Positions 42,394-51,408 are shown, counted from the first letter of the stretch. The stretch: DNA of 64,000 bases from Parabacteroides sp. AD58 (GCF_023744375.2 NZ_CP146284.1:310001-374000); one strand, 5' to 3'. Program-made: numbers and translations. Notes: a model not told the origin generated them from the sequence alone.

Positions 42394-43578
42394 TTATAAT
42401 TTAGGGCCTGCATTTCTGCGTTCGGCCAGGTTATTGATTTGGTCCTGTTTGGTCGGATGCAGCCGCACCTCCATCGGTTTGTTGAGCAGACAGTCGTTCC
42501 AGTCCTTGAATGCCTTGGGAGGAAGCCATTGTCCCATATCGTATCTGACCGACAGGTGTTCCTTGACCTGCACCTGAAAGGGTCGCTCCGGATCAAGCCG
42601 GAAGGAACGTCCGTTCGCTTCCACTTCCAGACTGTCACGGGTTCGGTTGATTTTCAAGGGGATGTTCTCTACCAGCGCCATCATGCGCAAGCCGTAGATA
42701 CGACCGGGCAGGTCATTGTCGAAACAGTCAAACGGACGGGCTCCGGGAAAGCGGTTCAGCACCTGCCGGATTTGTCCATCAGAGAACGTGCCGCCCAGTG
42801 ATACCAGGGCAATTTCATTGGTCAGTTGCTTCCGGTTCCATTGGTAGAATGCCATGACATCGAAAGCCGACTCACAGAAGAAGACACTCTTCACCACATT
42901 CGGATAGCCACCTGACAAGTCAGCCACCCATGCAGAAGAACTGGAATCACTTCCGGCAGCCTTGGATTTGTAACCGCCGTACCCTCGCATTTCGTAGCCC
43001 CGGACCTTGTCATTCTCTCCGTTGGTATAAGGGAAGCCGATGTTGTAGCCGTCAAAGTTCTCGTTCTTCCTGTCGCGGATGAGCCGGATGAACGGAGCAA
43101 AGGTGCGTACCGTTTCATCGGACAATCCCCTTTGTTGGAAGATGGCCGGAATCTTATCGGGATTTATCGGCTTCACCTCATACCTGGAGCTGTCGAAGGT
43201 GGCATGATACCTGACTGACTGCACATACTCCCTGTCCTCGCGGTATTCGGGTTCGGGCATGTTGGCAAAGCGTGACAGCACCTTGGCTATCTTCTGCCAT
43301 TCATCCTTGCCCGACACGTTGAAGGCATTCAGGTTCTCCCGGATGAGTGTAACTACATCCCCCTTGGAACCGTCGCGGCGGAAGAACCGCTGGGAAGCCT
43401 TGTCCTGGGGGTGGCAGATTACGAGCGCATCCCGCTTTTCCTTGCCGTCACCCAACACCAGCTCCATGTAGCGGCCCACACCGGCCTTGCGGTCGAGGCG
43501 GTAGCCGAGCGCATAGGCTACATCGTCGATGCCTACCTTGGCTTTGAGGTCCTTGAAGTTTACCTTGTAATCAGTCAT
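42394..43578 (-). CDS. Toprim-domain primase-like protein (DUF3991-type)
   Basis: 394 residues. The N-terminal 'DLKAKVGIDDVAYALGYRLDRKAGVGRYMEL' and 'AQRFFRRDGSKGDVVTLI' regions fit DUF3991-type primases. The toprim core is 'VFFCESAFDVMAFYQWNRKQ' and 'RPFDCFDNDLPGRIYG' with Glu and Asp pair. It lacks a zinc finger and helicase domain. It probably makes primers for complementary strand synthesis after transfer. Confidence 0.8.
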   Translation of the reverse strand: MTDYKVNFKDLKAKVGIDDVAYALGYRLDRKAGVGRYMELVLGDGKEKRDALVICHPQDKASQRFFRRDGSKGDVVTLIRENLNAFNVSGKDEWQKIAKVLSRFANMPEPEYREDREYVQSVRYHATFDSSRYEVKPINPDKIPAIFQQRGLSDETVRTFAPFIRLIRDRKNENFDGYNIGFPYTNGENDKVRGYEMRGYGGYKSKAAGSDSSSSAWVADLSGGYPNVVKSVFFCESAFDVMAFYQWNRKQLTNEIALVSLGGTFSDGQIRQVLNRFPGARPFDCFDNDLPGRIYGLRMMALVENIPLKINRTRDSLEVEANGRSFRLDPERPFQVQVKEHLSVRYDMGQWLPPKAFKDWNDCLLNKPMEVRLHPTKQDQINNLAERRNAGPKL

Positions 43579-43608
43579 GGTTCATGGATTTAAAGATTCT
43601 ACATGGTA

Positions 43609-44946
43609 TCAGATGCTTAACTTGGCACCCACGGCCTGCGTGCGTTTGAGATTGGCTATCTCCGGCTCGAAAGTCTTGTGCGCCGTCATGTTCAGGAAGG
43701 CAGCCTTGTCCTTGTAGTCCGTCAGTTGGAAATAGGTCTTGGCCGTATCTTTCGATACCTTCTTCAACCCCAGTTCCACACCATCGTAGGAAGCACGGAT
43801 GGCATAATCCCCGTTGCGTGTCTTCACGATGGCCGCATTCTTGAACGGCACTTCCTCTCCTTCGCCCAACGGGGCAAACGGGTCGTTCTTCGTCAGGTAG
43901 GGCTGTTCGTTGAGTGCCAGCCGCTGTTTGTCCACCTGGTCCAGAATCAGATCTGAAGCCTTGTTCACGTCCGCCATGACGGAAACGATGAACTTCGGTT
44001 CCTGCTTCAGCACCCCAATCCAGGAATCCAGATAGGCTGCGGAGTTGTCCGTCACCTTCATGTCAAAGCCCATCGAATGGCAGATCATGGCAGCCGTCAG
44101 TTCGGCTACCAGTTCCTCCTTGGCGTATTTCGGGTCTCCGAAGCGTCCGCCCATCTCGCGGTTGAGCCGTTCAGGGGTCATGGTGGAGTGTGACATCTCA
44201 TGCAGCATGGTGGAATAGAACTCCATGCCGCCCCGGTAGATTTCCTCGGGGGTATCGCCGATGTTGAACTGCTCCTTCATGGGCAGCACCACGATGTCCT
44301 GAGCCGGTGAATAGAAAGCTCCGTCCACCCGCTTGTCCGCCTGTATGGGACAGAGCCAGCCTTGCGTCTCAATCATCCGGTCGAGCGCGGCATGGACATA
44401 CATGCCTTCCTTGTCCCGAAGTTCGGGCACCTTGAACTTCTCCATGAGTTTCTGCACCCGTTCGGGCTGCACCTCCGCCAGGTTGGTCTGGTCGATGTTG
44501 TACACGGGGAAAGCCTTGAAGAAGGGAATGACATCCATGCCTTTCTTCTCCTCCTTGCTCATGGCCTTATACTCATCCGAACTGACCTTATGGCCGTTCT
44601 TGTCCTTGACCAGCACATCCCAATAGACCACGGGGAAGGCTTTTTCACCTTTCAGTACATGGGCCTTGAGGTTGTGCGCCTGCTTGAAGGTGAGGTACAC
44701 CGGCAGGCGGTAGCCCTGGGCTGCGGTCTGCAGCTGGAGGAAGAAGGAATTGGAACCCGAATAGTTGCGGCCACCCACGTTCTGCGGGAGACCTGCAAAT
44801 CCGGATGCACCCCCAATCCAGCCTTTCTTCCAGTCGGAAGCCTTCATCTGCTCCATACGGGCAATCATCATTTCGGCAAAGCGGTCGATGGCTACCTGCC
44901 CGGCATTGCCGGATGTGTTAGTTCCATACGCCATAGCTTTCGTCAT
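43609..44946 (-). CDS. ArdC-type antirestriction protein with zincin domain
   Basis: 445 residues. N-terminal ArdC (DUF1738-like) domain: 'AGLPQNVGGRNYSGSNSFFLQLQTAAQGYRLPVYLTFKQA' and 'KAHVLKGEKAFPVVYW'. The zincin-like C-terminal domain has the metal-binding 'MLHEMSHSTM'. ArdC-type proteins bind single-stranded DNA and protect incoming DNA during conjugation. It overlaps the small gene upstream by 29 bp. Confidence 0.85.
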   Translation of the reverse strand: MTKAMAYGTNTSGNAGQVAIDRFAEMMIARMEQMKASDWKKGWIGGASGFAGLPQNVGGRNYSGSNSFFLQLQTAAQGYRLPVYLTFKQAHNLKAHVLKGEKAFPVVYWDVLVKDKNGHKVSSDEYKAMSKEEKKGMDVIPFFKAFPVYNIDQTNLAEVQPERVQKLMEKFKVPELRDKEGMYVHAALDRMIETQGWLCPIQADKRVDGAFYSPAQDIVVLPMKEQFNIGDTPEEIYRGGMEFYSTMLHEMSHSTMTPERLNREMGGRFGDPKYAKEELVAELTAAMICHSMGFDMKVTDNSAAYLDSWIGVLKQEPKFIVSVMADVNKASDLILDQVDKQRLALNEQPYLTKNDPFAPLGEGEEVPFKNAAIVKTRNGDYAIRASYDGVELGLKKVSKDTAKTYFQLTDYKDKAAFLNMTAHKTFEPEIANLKRTQAVGAKLSI

Positions 44947-45148
44947 CCATTACCTGACGGTCCATCTGGTCGATGTCCGTCTGTTCAACATAAAACTCTG
45001 CGGATTCATCCGAAGGATCCGTGCCGTGGGTCTGGCACCACTCCAGATAATCCTCTGCACTGTCCCCATCCATCACAAAGCGGAGGAAGCCGATTTTACC
45101 GGCCTGAAGGAGTTCTACCAACTCCTCGTGTGTCTTTTTAGCTGTCAT
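44918..45148 (-). CDS. Small acidic protein upstream of ArdC, 76 aa
   Basis: Starts MTAKKTHEELVELLQAGKIGFLRFVMDGD and ends 'MDRQVMDDESYGVWN'. Acidic and helical. No family recognised. Coupled to the ArdC gene by overlap, so probably a partner in the same antirestriction unit. Confidence 0.7.
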   Translation of the reverse strand: MTAKKTHEELVELLQAGKIGFLRFVMDGDSAEDYLEWCQTHGTDPSDESAEFYVEQTDIDQMDRQVMDDESYGVWN

Positions 45149-45201
45149 ATCTTTTCGTCTTTTATTGTTTCTTGAATATTCGTTTGTTTTTCTTGATTTT
45201 G

Positions 45202-46512
45202 TTACATTTTCATGGAAGCCGACTTCTCCAACTTGTTGGTCACGGCTGAAAGCATCCCGGTAATTTCCGTATTGAGGTACTTGGCTGCAATCTGTTCCCG
45301 GGTAGCGGTCTTGGCTTTGAAGAGCGAGTAGCCGTCATCGAAGGAGATTTCATGCTTGCTGGTCTTGCCCTTGTCGCCCAGGTCCATCGACACCTTCCAT
45401 TTGTTGTCGGAGTGGTCCTTGGCCACACGGACTCCTTTGGGGTCCACTCCTTCGGGAAGCTGGTACTTCTCGTAGGCAGACTGCAGGTGCAGGCGTTCCC
45501 CGAAGTTCTTCTCCACGAGTTGTGTGGGACTGACCACCCGGTCGAAGTAGGCATTCAAGTCCTCACGGGAAGCCACTGCTGACATCTTGGTGTCGCCCAT
45601 CTGCACGTAGAACTTGTACTTGCCGTAATCTGGTCGTTGTTCGTCCTTTTCCTTATAGACATTGAACTTGTCGATGGTAATGGCACCATCAGGGCCGGAC
45701 AACTGCTTCGGCATTTGGTACGCTTCTTCCGATACCTTCGGCATGAGTTTAGTCGGATAATACTTCTCCATCAGCTGCGGCACCGTCATGTCCTTCTTCT
45801 GGTATGCGGCCAAATCCGCTGCGTCCATCTTCTGCGGCTTCAGCTGTACGCCGTCAATCTTGGCGGTGAAGTACCAGTCCGCCGGATTGGTGGTGCTCTG
45901 GAACGCATGGCCGTGGCTGACTTTCTCGCCGTTGGCGGTAATCATCTGCGGTTCACGTGGCTTGCGTTCCTGCTTGGCTTCCGCTTTCTGCTCGGCCTGT
46001 TGTTCACTCTTGACTTCGGCTTTGGCTTCCGTCTTCTTTTCCTTGGCAGGTTTTTCCTCTGCAGCCGTCTTGACTGTCTTGGTAGGCTCTTCCTGCACAG
46101 CCTGTTCTTTCTTCTTTTTCGCCATAGTTTCCTGATTGAGGTTGTTTTCTTTTTTTGTTTTATCCTGGCTTTTCAATTCTTCCCCGACCTTCTCCTTGGG
46201 TTTCTTCATCAGTTTCGGCTGGTCTATCGCCTCGCATATGGCGACCCGTTGACCCGAGCGAATCAGCTTGGGCAGATGCTTGTCCAGTTCATGACGGGGA
46301 AAGGTCAGGAGTTTGATGGGGTCTTTCTCTAAAGGAAGAATCTTGTCTGATACCTTCAGCGCCAATATCACCGATGCCTTGAGCGCATCTTCCTTGTACA
46401 TTTCGTAGAAGTCACCTTTACGGAAGAGCAGCACCGCATCGGGATGTTTCTTCTTCAATTCGTTGAACTGCCGGACAAAGCCGACATCCTTCTCTGCATT
46501 CTTCTTGACCAT
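45202..46512 (-). CDS. Polyvalent protein: MutS-I-like plus DUF3945-like domains
   Basis: 436 residues. The N-terminal 110 residues resemble MutS domain I ('KHPDAVLLFRKGDFYEMYKEDALKASVILALKVS'). A charged Lys/Glu linker (about 110-200) follows. The C-terminal part has DUF3945-like repeats ('DGYSLFKAKTATREQIAAKYLN', 'DWYFTAKIDGVQL'). Combinations of this kind are called polyvalent proteins of mobile elements and probably bind or protect transferred DNA. Function of this one is not known. Confidence 0.78.
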   Translation of the reverse strand: MVKKNAEKDVGFVRQFNELKKKHPDAVLLFRKGDFYEMYKEDALKASVILALKVSDKILPLEKDPIKLLTFPRHELDKHLPKLIRSGQRVAICEAIDQPKLMKKPKEKVGEELKSQDKTKKENNLNQETMAKKKKEQAVQEEPTKTVKTAAEEKPAKEKKTEAKAEVKSEQQAEQKAEAKQERKPREPQMITANGEKVSHGHAFQSTTNPADWYFTAKIDGVQLKPQKMDAADLAAYQKKDMTVPQLMEKYYPTKLMPKVSEEAYQMPKQLSGPDGAITIDKFNVYKEKDEQRPDYGKYKFYVQMGDTKMSAVASREDLNAYFDRVVSPTQLVEKNFGERLHLQSAYEKYQLPEGVDPKGVRVAKDHSDNKWKVSMDLGDKGKTSKHEISFDDGYSLFKAKTATREQIAAKYLNTEITGMLSAVTNKLEKSASMKM

Positions 46513-46524
46513 AGGGAAAAGGAT

Positions 46525-47301
46525 TTAGAGTTTGAGACCTTTGGATTGTTCAGCTTTCGGAGCATGAAGTTTCAAAGCCCTTTCCTGCGACTGCTTGTCC
46601 ACCACCTGCTGATATTCCCAGCGGTTCTTGTCCGTCATCACCAGTCCCAGGAACTCGGGATGCTGCTCGTCATAGCGGAGTTTCTGCTGACGTTCCCACT
46701 CTTTCATGTCGCCCTGGATGACCTTGAAACCTTGCGGTTCTTTCAAATCCACACCAACCGACACTTTCTCACCGCCTACATTCAGTTCAATGGGTTTTCC
46801 CTCGCGTACCTGCTGCTTCTGCTGCATGCCCAGTTCGATGTCGTTGACTTTCTCCATGTCCTTGAGCTTCTGTTCCAGCTGAACATCCGTAACCCGGCGA
46901 TGGATAACGGATTTGGTTTCGGGATCGAGTTGCAGATACTGCTGGGTCTTTTCTCCGTTTACTTCCACGGCTTTCTGGATGACCTCACCCTTCTTGAGCC
47001 TTTCGGCTTCCTGTTCCGTGAGGCACAACACCTGGTTGCGTTCCTTTTCCAGTACGGCCCGTACCGGGTAAGCCATGAGCGCCGGGTTGCCGTATTTATC
47101 CGATACCAGCTGGAGTTTGAGGGGAAGTGTGATAAGGTCTCCGTTCCGGGCACTGATGGACACCTGCAAGAGCGGTGTGACCTCTCCGGAAGCCAGTTTC
47201 TCCTTCACTTCCTGAGGGAGGCTGTCGGCCTTTTCCCGGTCAATGCCCAAGACTGCCAGTTTCTCGTAGGGCAGCCTTTCAGAATGATTGATGTTGTGCA
47301 T
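46525..47301 (-). CDS. DUF4099/DUF3945-type protein of the conjugative element
   Basis: 258 residues from ATG 47299-47301 (MHNINHSERLPYEKLAVLG). N-terminal DUF4099-like region ('PLLQVSISARNGDLITLPLKLQLV'), then DUF3945-like repeats ('LTEQEAERLKKGEVIQKAVEVNGEK', 'YLQLDPETKSVIHRRVTDVQL'). It lies 12 bp before the MutS-I-like gene and probably acts with it. A minus-strand box TACTTTTG (47366-47359) is its promoter. Confidence 0.78.
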   Translation of the reverse strand: MHNINHSERLPYEKLAVLGIDREKADSLPQEVKEKLASGEVTPLLQVSISARNGDLITLPLKLQLVSDKYGNPALMAYPVRAVLEKERNQVLCLTEQEAERLKKGEVIQKAVEVNGEKTQQYLQLDPETKSVIHRRVTDVQLEQKLKDMEKVNDIELGMQQKQQVREGKPIELNVGGEKVSVGVDLKEPQGFKVIQGDMKEWERQQKLRYDEQHPEFLGLVMTDKNRWEYQQVVDKQSQERALKLHAPKAEQSKGLKL

Positions 47302-47325
47302 TTTCGTATTGTTTAAGTAAAACGA

Positions 47326-47366
47326 TATATTTGCGGTCGGAACCGCCTTGAACACCCGCAAAAGTA
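47326..47366. promoter_or_regulatory. Divergent promoters for DUF4099 gene (-) and glucosaminidase (+)
   Basis: TATATTTG at 47326-47333 points right to the glucosaminidase operon. TACTTTTG read from 47366 to 47359 points left to the DUF4099-type gene. The two boxes are 25 bp apart, so they may be controlled together. Confidence 0.55.
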
Positions 47367-47391
47367 TTGTCAACCCTATCATTGAAAAGAA

Positions 47392-48012
47392 ATGCACAAC
47401 ATCATTCTGACCGCCGTATTACTGATTCTTGGTTCCGCTTCAGCATCGGCACAGTTCTATACGATTACAAAAGAGAAGGAAATCCTACCTGAAAAGCAAC
47501 AAAAAATGGCTCCTGATACCCTACAGAGGAGTTTGGGAGCTTATGAGTCTTGCAAAAAGGCAGAAAAGGACTCACTTGCCCTAGAGGTGCCTGTGAAACC
47601 GCTTTCGGAGCTATATGCCCGAAAAGTTTACGCAAGGGTGTCCCACGAAAAAGAACTTCCTGCACTTACTATTCCCAATCTCTATCAGGAAATCATCCGC
47701 AACGGCATTCGGCATCCGAAGATAGTACTGGCACAAGCCATACTGGAAACGGGGTGGTTCCGTTCACCGCTCTGCCGAAACCGACATAACCTGTTTGGCC
47801 TTACCAATCCCAAAACCGGAAAGTACTATGAGTTCAACCATTGGACGGAAAGTGTCCGGGCTTACTATACCAAGGTGCAGTATCGGTATGGTCAAAAGAG
47901 CCGGATAAACTCCAGCGATGTAGATTATCTGAAATGGCTACGTGACATCGGCTATGCAGAAGACCCCAGATACATACAAACAGTGGTACAGGTGATGAAG
48001 CAGCATCTGTAG
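47392..48012 (+). CDS. Secreted glucosaminidase-type muramidase
   Basis: 206 residues with a signal peptide (MHNIILTAVLLILGSASASAQ). The C-terminal glucosaminidase domain has 'GIRHPKIVLAQAILETGWFRSPLCRNRHNLFGL' with the catalytic Glu, and 'YTKVQYRYGQKSRINSSDVDYLKWL'. It cuts peptidoglycan in the periplasm and probably opens a passage for the conjugative pore, like VirB1 in other systems. It starts a plus-strand operon of cargo genes. Confidence 0.9.
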   Translation: MHNIILTAVLLILGSASASAQFYTITKEKEILPEKQQKMAPDTLQRSLGAYESCKKAEKDSLALEVPVKPLSELYARKVYARVSHEKELPALTIPNLYQEIIRNGIRHPKIVLAQAILETGWFRSPLCRNRHNLFGLTNPKTGKYYEFNHWTESVRAYYTKVQYRYGQKSRINSSDVDYLKWLRDIGYAEDPRYIQTVVQVMKQHL

Positions 48013-48118
48013 CTTGGAAGGCCAAAGAAAAAAGCACCTTTCTTTGCTCATTTCCATACTTTTTACGAACTTCGTGTCATTACTGCAACAACTCAGAAAA
48101 AGAAGAAACAACTATATA

Positions 48119-48823
48119 ATGAAAGAAGAATGCTTGATATGCCAGGCTCCGCTGGAGTATCTGGGAACGGAAACGCTGATGGAATGCGCTCTCTGCCACC
48201 GACAGGAAATGAGCCAAACGCGCTGCATCAACGGACACTATGTCTGCAACGAATGCCATACGAAGGGAATGGATGCCGTCATCGGTTACTGCCTGAATGA
48301 AACGTCCAAAAATCCTGTTGAAATACTGGATCACCTGATGAGTCTGCCTTTCTGCCACATGCACGGACCGGAACATCATACGCTGGTCGGTGCTGCGCTC
48401 CTGACCGCCTACCGCAATGCCGGAGGTGAAATCGAGCTGCTGACGGCCTTGAAGGAAATGATGGCACGCGGACGCAAGGTGCCGGGTGGTGCCTGTGGGT
48501 TTTGGGGAAGCTGCGGGGCTGCCATCAGTACCGGTATGTGCATGTCCATCCTCTCCGGTGCCACCCCGCTCACTCAGGAATCCTGGGGACAAAGCAACCT
48601 GATGACGGCCCGGTCGCTGCTGAAAATCGGGGAAGTGGGCGGTCCCCGCTGCTGCAAGCGCAACTCCTACCTGTCCCTTCAGGCGGCTGCCGAATATTTC
48701 CAAGTAACAAAGGGTGTCACACTGGAAATGAAACCAATTGTCTGCCACCGCTCCGATGCTAACAACCAGTGTATCGGAAAGCGTTGTCCTTTTCATCCCT
48801 CACATACCATCCCTCAATCATGA
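48119..48823 (+). CDS. DUF5714-type Cys-rich protein
   Basis: 234 residues from ATG 48119 (MKEECLICQAPLEYLG). It has an N-terminal zinc ribbon ('CLICQAPLEYLGTETLMECALCHR'), 'HYVCNECHTKGMDAV', a central 'GRKVPGGACGFWGSCGAAISTGMCMSIL' motif and C-terminal Cys pairs ('GPRCCKRNSYL', 'CIGKRCPFHP'). This matches DUF5714 proteins found near SAM and arsenic or metal genes. It overlaps the next gene by 4 bp (ATGA). Function unknown, probably metal binding. Confidence 0.78.
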   Translation: MKEECLICQAPLEYLGTETLMECALCHRQEMSQTRCINGHYVCNECHTKGMDAVIGYCLNETSKNPVEILDHLMSLPFCHMHGPEHHTLVGAALLTAYRNAGGEIELLTALKEMMARGRKVPGGACGFWGSCGAAISTGMCMSILSGATPLTQESWGQSNLMTARSLLKIGEVGGPRCCKRNSYLSLQAAAEYFQVTKGVTLEMKPIVCHRSDANNQCIGKRCPFHPSHTIPQS

Positions 48824-49245
48824 AAATACTGATACTTTGTACCGGAAACAGATGCCGAAGCCAAATGGCTCACGGCATCCTGCAACAACTGGAACCTTCG
48901 TTTAAAGTCCATTCAGCCGGCGTTCGTCCGGCCAGTGAAGTTCATCCCCTGGCTGTTCAGGTGATGAAGGAAATAGGCATCGACCTGAACCAACACTATC
49001 CGAAACAGGTAGACCGCTATCTGAACGAGCCGTGGGACTATGTTATCACGGTCTGTGGAGGTGCCCGTGAAACCTGTCCGCTCTTTAGCGGTGAAGTCAG
49101 ACACAGACTGCATATCGGCTTTGACGACCCCGATGCGTTCACGGGGACACCGGAAGAAATCATCACCGAGTTCAGAAGGGTGCGTGATGAAATCCGCGCC
49201 AGCTTTGAACAACTGGCGCAGGCTATCAGAGAGGAAGAATCCTGA
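48820..49245 (+). CDS. ArsC/low-molecular-weight phosphatase-type protein
   Basis: 141 residues from ATG 48820 (MKILILCTGNRCRSQMAHG). The P-loop CxxNxCRSQ is the thioredoxin-coupled arsenate reductase/LMW phosphatase signature, followed by 'DPDAFTGTPEEIITEFRRVRDEI'. It may reduce arsenate or dephosphorylate a partner. It is coupled to the DUF5714 gene. No ars efflux or arsR is adjacent, so arsenate reductase is possible but not certain. Confidence 0.85.
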   Translation: MKILILCTGNRCRSQMAHGILQQLEPSFKVHSAGVRPASEVHPLAVQVMKEIGIDLNQHYPKQVDRYLNEPWDYVITVCGGARETCPLFSGEVRHRLHIGFDDPDAFTGTPEEIITEFRRVRDEIRASFEQLAQAIREEES

Positions 49246-49260
49246 CATTTCAAATACGAT

Positions 49261-49683
49261 ATGGCTAAGAAGAAACACAAAAAGAAGGTAGAGACGGCTT
49301 CCTTTGTGGAAATAGAGAAAGACTTCGGTCTGTGGGAGGATTACATGGCTTTCGGACCACAATATGATACCGTCAATGATTGTCCGCTTATTCCCGGTGA
49401 AACGGAATGTGTACAGGAACTTCCATTCAAGAAACTGAGTGCGGAAACCAGAAAGGCACTCCGCTCTGCCATGGTCAACCGGGTGGTGGAATACTGGCAA
49501 AGTGAAAGGCTCATTCCTGAAGGAGGCATCGTCAAAGAACTGCGAAAGGCGGCCATTCAAGAAACTTACCAGCTTACCGGACAGTATGCCAAGGACAGTG
49601 ATGAAGTCAAGCATCTGCTGAACGAGAGTATTGTACAAAGTATCAACAAGGAACTGCGTAAAGAAAAGAAAACCCAATCCTGA
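49261..49683 (+). CDS. Hypothetical protein, 140 aa
   Basis: Starts MAKKKHKKKVETASFVEIEKDFGLWEDYM with a basic N-terminus, then 'ETRKALRSAMVNRVVEYWQSERLIPEGGIV' and a helical end. No family recognised. It overlaps the next gene start by one base (TGATG-type) and belongs to the cargo operon. Confidence 0.7.
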   Translation: MAKKKHKKKVETASFVEIEKDFGLWEDYMAFGPQYDTVNDCPLIPGETECVQELPFKKLSAETRKALRSAMVNRVVEYWQSERLIPEGGIVKELRKAAIQETYQLTGQYAKDSDEVKHLLNESIVQSINKELRKEKKTQS

Positions 49684-50150
49684 TGATGACGAATGAGAAG
49701 CAGGAAATAATCCGGAACTCGGTATCGTACAAGCTGGTGCATGCGATAGCCCTATGGATGGACCGGCGCTTGTTGGATCCATTGATTGGTCTGGTGTTGC
49801 CCGGCTTCGGTGATGCGCTGACTTCGGTTTTAGCAGTGCCTTATCTTTATCTGAGCATTGTCAAACTGAAAAGCATTCCCCTGACACTGGCCATTGTCTG
49901 CAACATCCTTCTGGATGTACTTATCGGTATCATTCCTTATATAGGAGTAGTCGGTGATGTCTTCAAACGGGCATTTACCAGAAATGCGGCCATGATAAAG
50001 GGATATGTGGAGGGCGACAGAGCCATCATGCAGGAGATAGACCGGAAAGCGGTCGGTATGGCTTTTCTCATCGTGATTCTCTGCGGACTTATCTATGCCA
50101 TGGTATTGGCTGCTGTAAAAATTGTGGAATGGGCTGGTTCCTTTTTCTAA
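49683..50150 (+). CDS. DUF4112-type membrane protein
   Basis: 155 residues. Three hydrophobic segments ('ALTSVLAVPYLYLSIVKL', 'LTLAIVCNILLDVLIGIIPYIGVVGDVF' and 'GMAFLIVILCGLIYAMVLAAVKIVEW') and the conserved 'GVVGDVFKRAFTRNAAM' stretch fit DUF4112 inner-membrane proteins. Function unknown. Member of the cargo operon. Confidence 0.78.
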   Translation: MMTNEKQEIIRNSVSYKLVHAIALWMDRRLLDPLIGLVLPGFGDALTSVLAVPYLYLSIVKLKSIPLTLAIVCNILLDVLIGIIPYIGVVGDVFKRAFTRNAAMIKGYVEGDRAIMQEIDRKAVGMAFLIVILCGLIYAMVLAAVKIVEWAGSFF

Positions 50151-50160
50151 CAAAACGGAT

Positions 50161-50673
50161 ATGAGAACAGAACGAGTAATTATAGTCAAGCCTTATGCCT
50201 CACCTATAGGGGTATTGCTGCTGGGTTCTTTTGAAGACAGGCTCTGCTTGTGTAACTGGCGCACAACAGCTGAACATGGCCGACGGATGGACGAACGGCT
50301 GCAGACCAGACTTTCTGCGACCTATTTGGAAGGAACAAGCGAGATAATTGAAACAGCCCAATCCCAACTGGAAGAATATTTTGCAGGAAAGAGAATTACA
50401 TTCCAAATGCCTCTTTTGCTTTCCGGAACTGATTTCCAACGGAGTGTATGGAAAGAATTATTACAGATTCCCTACGGAAGCACCCAGACCTATAAGGAGT
50501 TGGCTTGCCGTATCGGAAAACCTGCTGCCGTCCGTGCAGTAGCCAATGCCAACAATGCCAATCCTCTCTCCGTCATCGTTCCTTGCCACCGGGTGATTGG
50601 TAGCAATCGTAAACTGACAGGATATGGAGGTGGTCTGGAAATCAAGCGGCAACTGCTTTGTCTGGAAACTTGA
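50161..50673 (+). CDS. ogt: Methylated-DNA-protein-cysteine methyltransferase
   Basis: 170 residues from ATG 50161 (MRTERVIIVKPYASPIGVLLLGS). The active-site 'NPLSVIVPCHRVIGSNRKLTGYGGGLEIKRQLLCLE' contains the Pro-Cys-His-Arg acceptor Cys, and 'QIPYGSTQTYKELACRIGKPAAVRAVANANNANP' is the helix-turn-helix DNA-binding segment. It removes methyl or alkyl groups from O6-alkylguanine in a suicidal reaction. It is the last gene of the cargo operon. The plain Ogt/MGMT type, no Ada regulatory domain. Confidence 0.9.
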   Translation: MRTERVIIVKPYASPIGVLLLGSFEDRLCLCNWRTTAEHGRRMDERLQTRLSATYLEGTSEIIETAQSQLEEYFAGKRITFQMPLLLSGTDFQRSVWKELLQIPYGSTQTYKELACRIGKPAAVRAVANANNANPLSVIVPCHRVIGSNRKLTGYGGGLEIKRQLLCLET

Positions 50674-50682
50674 ATGAATGGC

Positions 50683-51408
50683 TTATGGAAAGAGAACGAT
50701 GTATCCTACTAAACAGAGCAGATGCACCGGATAGAACGCATAGAACCCATACTTCGCCACCTTGCCATAGATAAACCCTCGTGTTCCATCATAGCTGGAA
50801 ATCACCAGACATGCCAGCAAAGCCCCGACTATCCCATAGTGCATCATCAGCGGAAAGGCACAGAACAACTGCGCCTTTCTACCGGAGGGAAAAGAAGGAT
50901 TGCAGACATTTCCCAACAGGTAAAACACCACCATCATCAGAATCCCCCGCCACTCATAGTCCACTCCGGACCAAGTGGCGAAACAAGCAATAGAAAGGAT
51001 GACAGCCCCACAAAGGATGCCATCCTTTTTAAATGCTTCCATCGCAGCCAAAGCCAATACACCCAATGCCAGGGTGAAGAGTACATTGTGCGTTCCGTCC
51101 GCTCCGTTCAGCAAGTACCAAGGCACTTCACTGACTACGGCAAACCCGAGCAGCAGCAGGAAGTACTTCATCCGGTTTCGGGTATACCGGAAGCCTTCAG
51201 CTATGAGGAAGGCGAACACTGGAAAAGCAATGCGACCGAAGCAGCGCATGACCTCATAAAGAAGTGTGCCGTGCTCCATCAAGTAGTAGGCACTATGATC
51301 TGCCACCATCGAAAGAACGGCAATGACCTTCAGTGCGCTACCACTCAATGGAGGCAAAAGGCTTGAATGTTTATATGCTGATTGTAAGGATGCCATTATA
51401 CTAATCAT
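50683..51408 (-). CDS. traX: TraX-family membrane protein
   Basis: 241 residues with about seven hydrophobic helices ('VIAVLSMVADHSAYYLMEHGTLLYEVMRCFGRIAFPVFAFLIAEGFRYTRNRMKYFLLLLGFAVVSEVPWYLL'). This N-terminal pattern is that of TraX, which acetylates the pilin N-terminus in F-type systems. In Bacteroidetes elements it is common, with unknown substrate. Convergent with the cargo operon (9 bp gap) and immediately downstream of virD4. Confidence 0.85.
   Translation of the reverse strand: MISIMASLQSAYKHSSLLPPLSGSALKVIAVLSMVADHSAYYLMEHGTLLYEVMRCFGRIAFPVFAFLIAEGFRYTRNRMKYFLLLLGFAVVSEVPWYLLNGADGTHNVLFTLALGVLALAAMEAFKKDGILCGAVILSIACFATWSGVDYEWRGILMMVVFYLLGNVCNPSFPSGRKAQLFCAFPLMMHYGIVGALLACLVISSYDGTRGFIYGKVAKYGFYAFYPVHLLCLVGYIVLFP

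Noticed and set aside
44362..45141. 259-codon plus-strand frame opposite the ArdC gene.
   Set aside because: Antisense to ArdC, which has a zinc-binding motif and family similarity.
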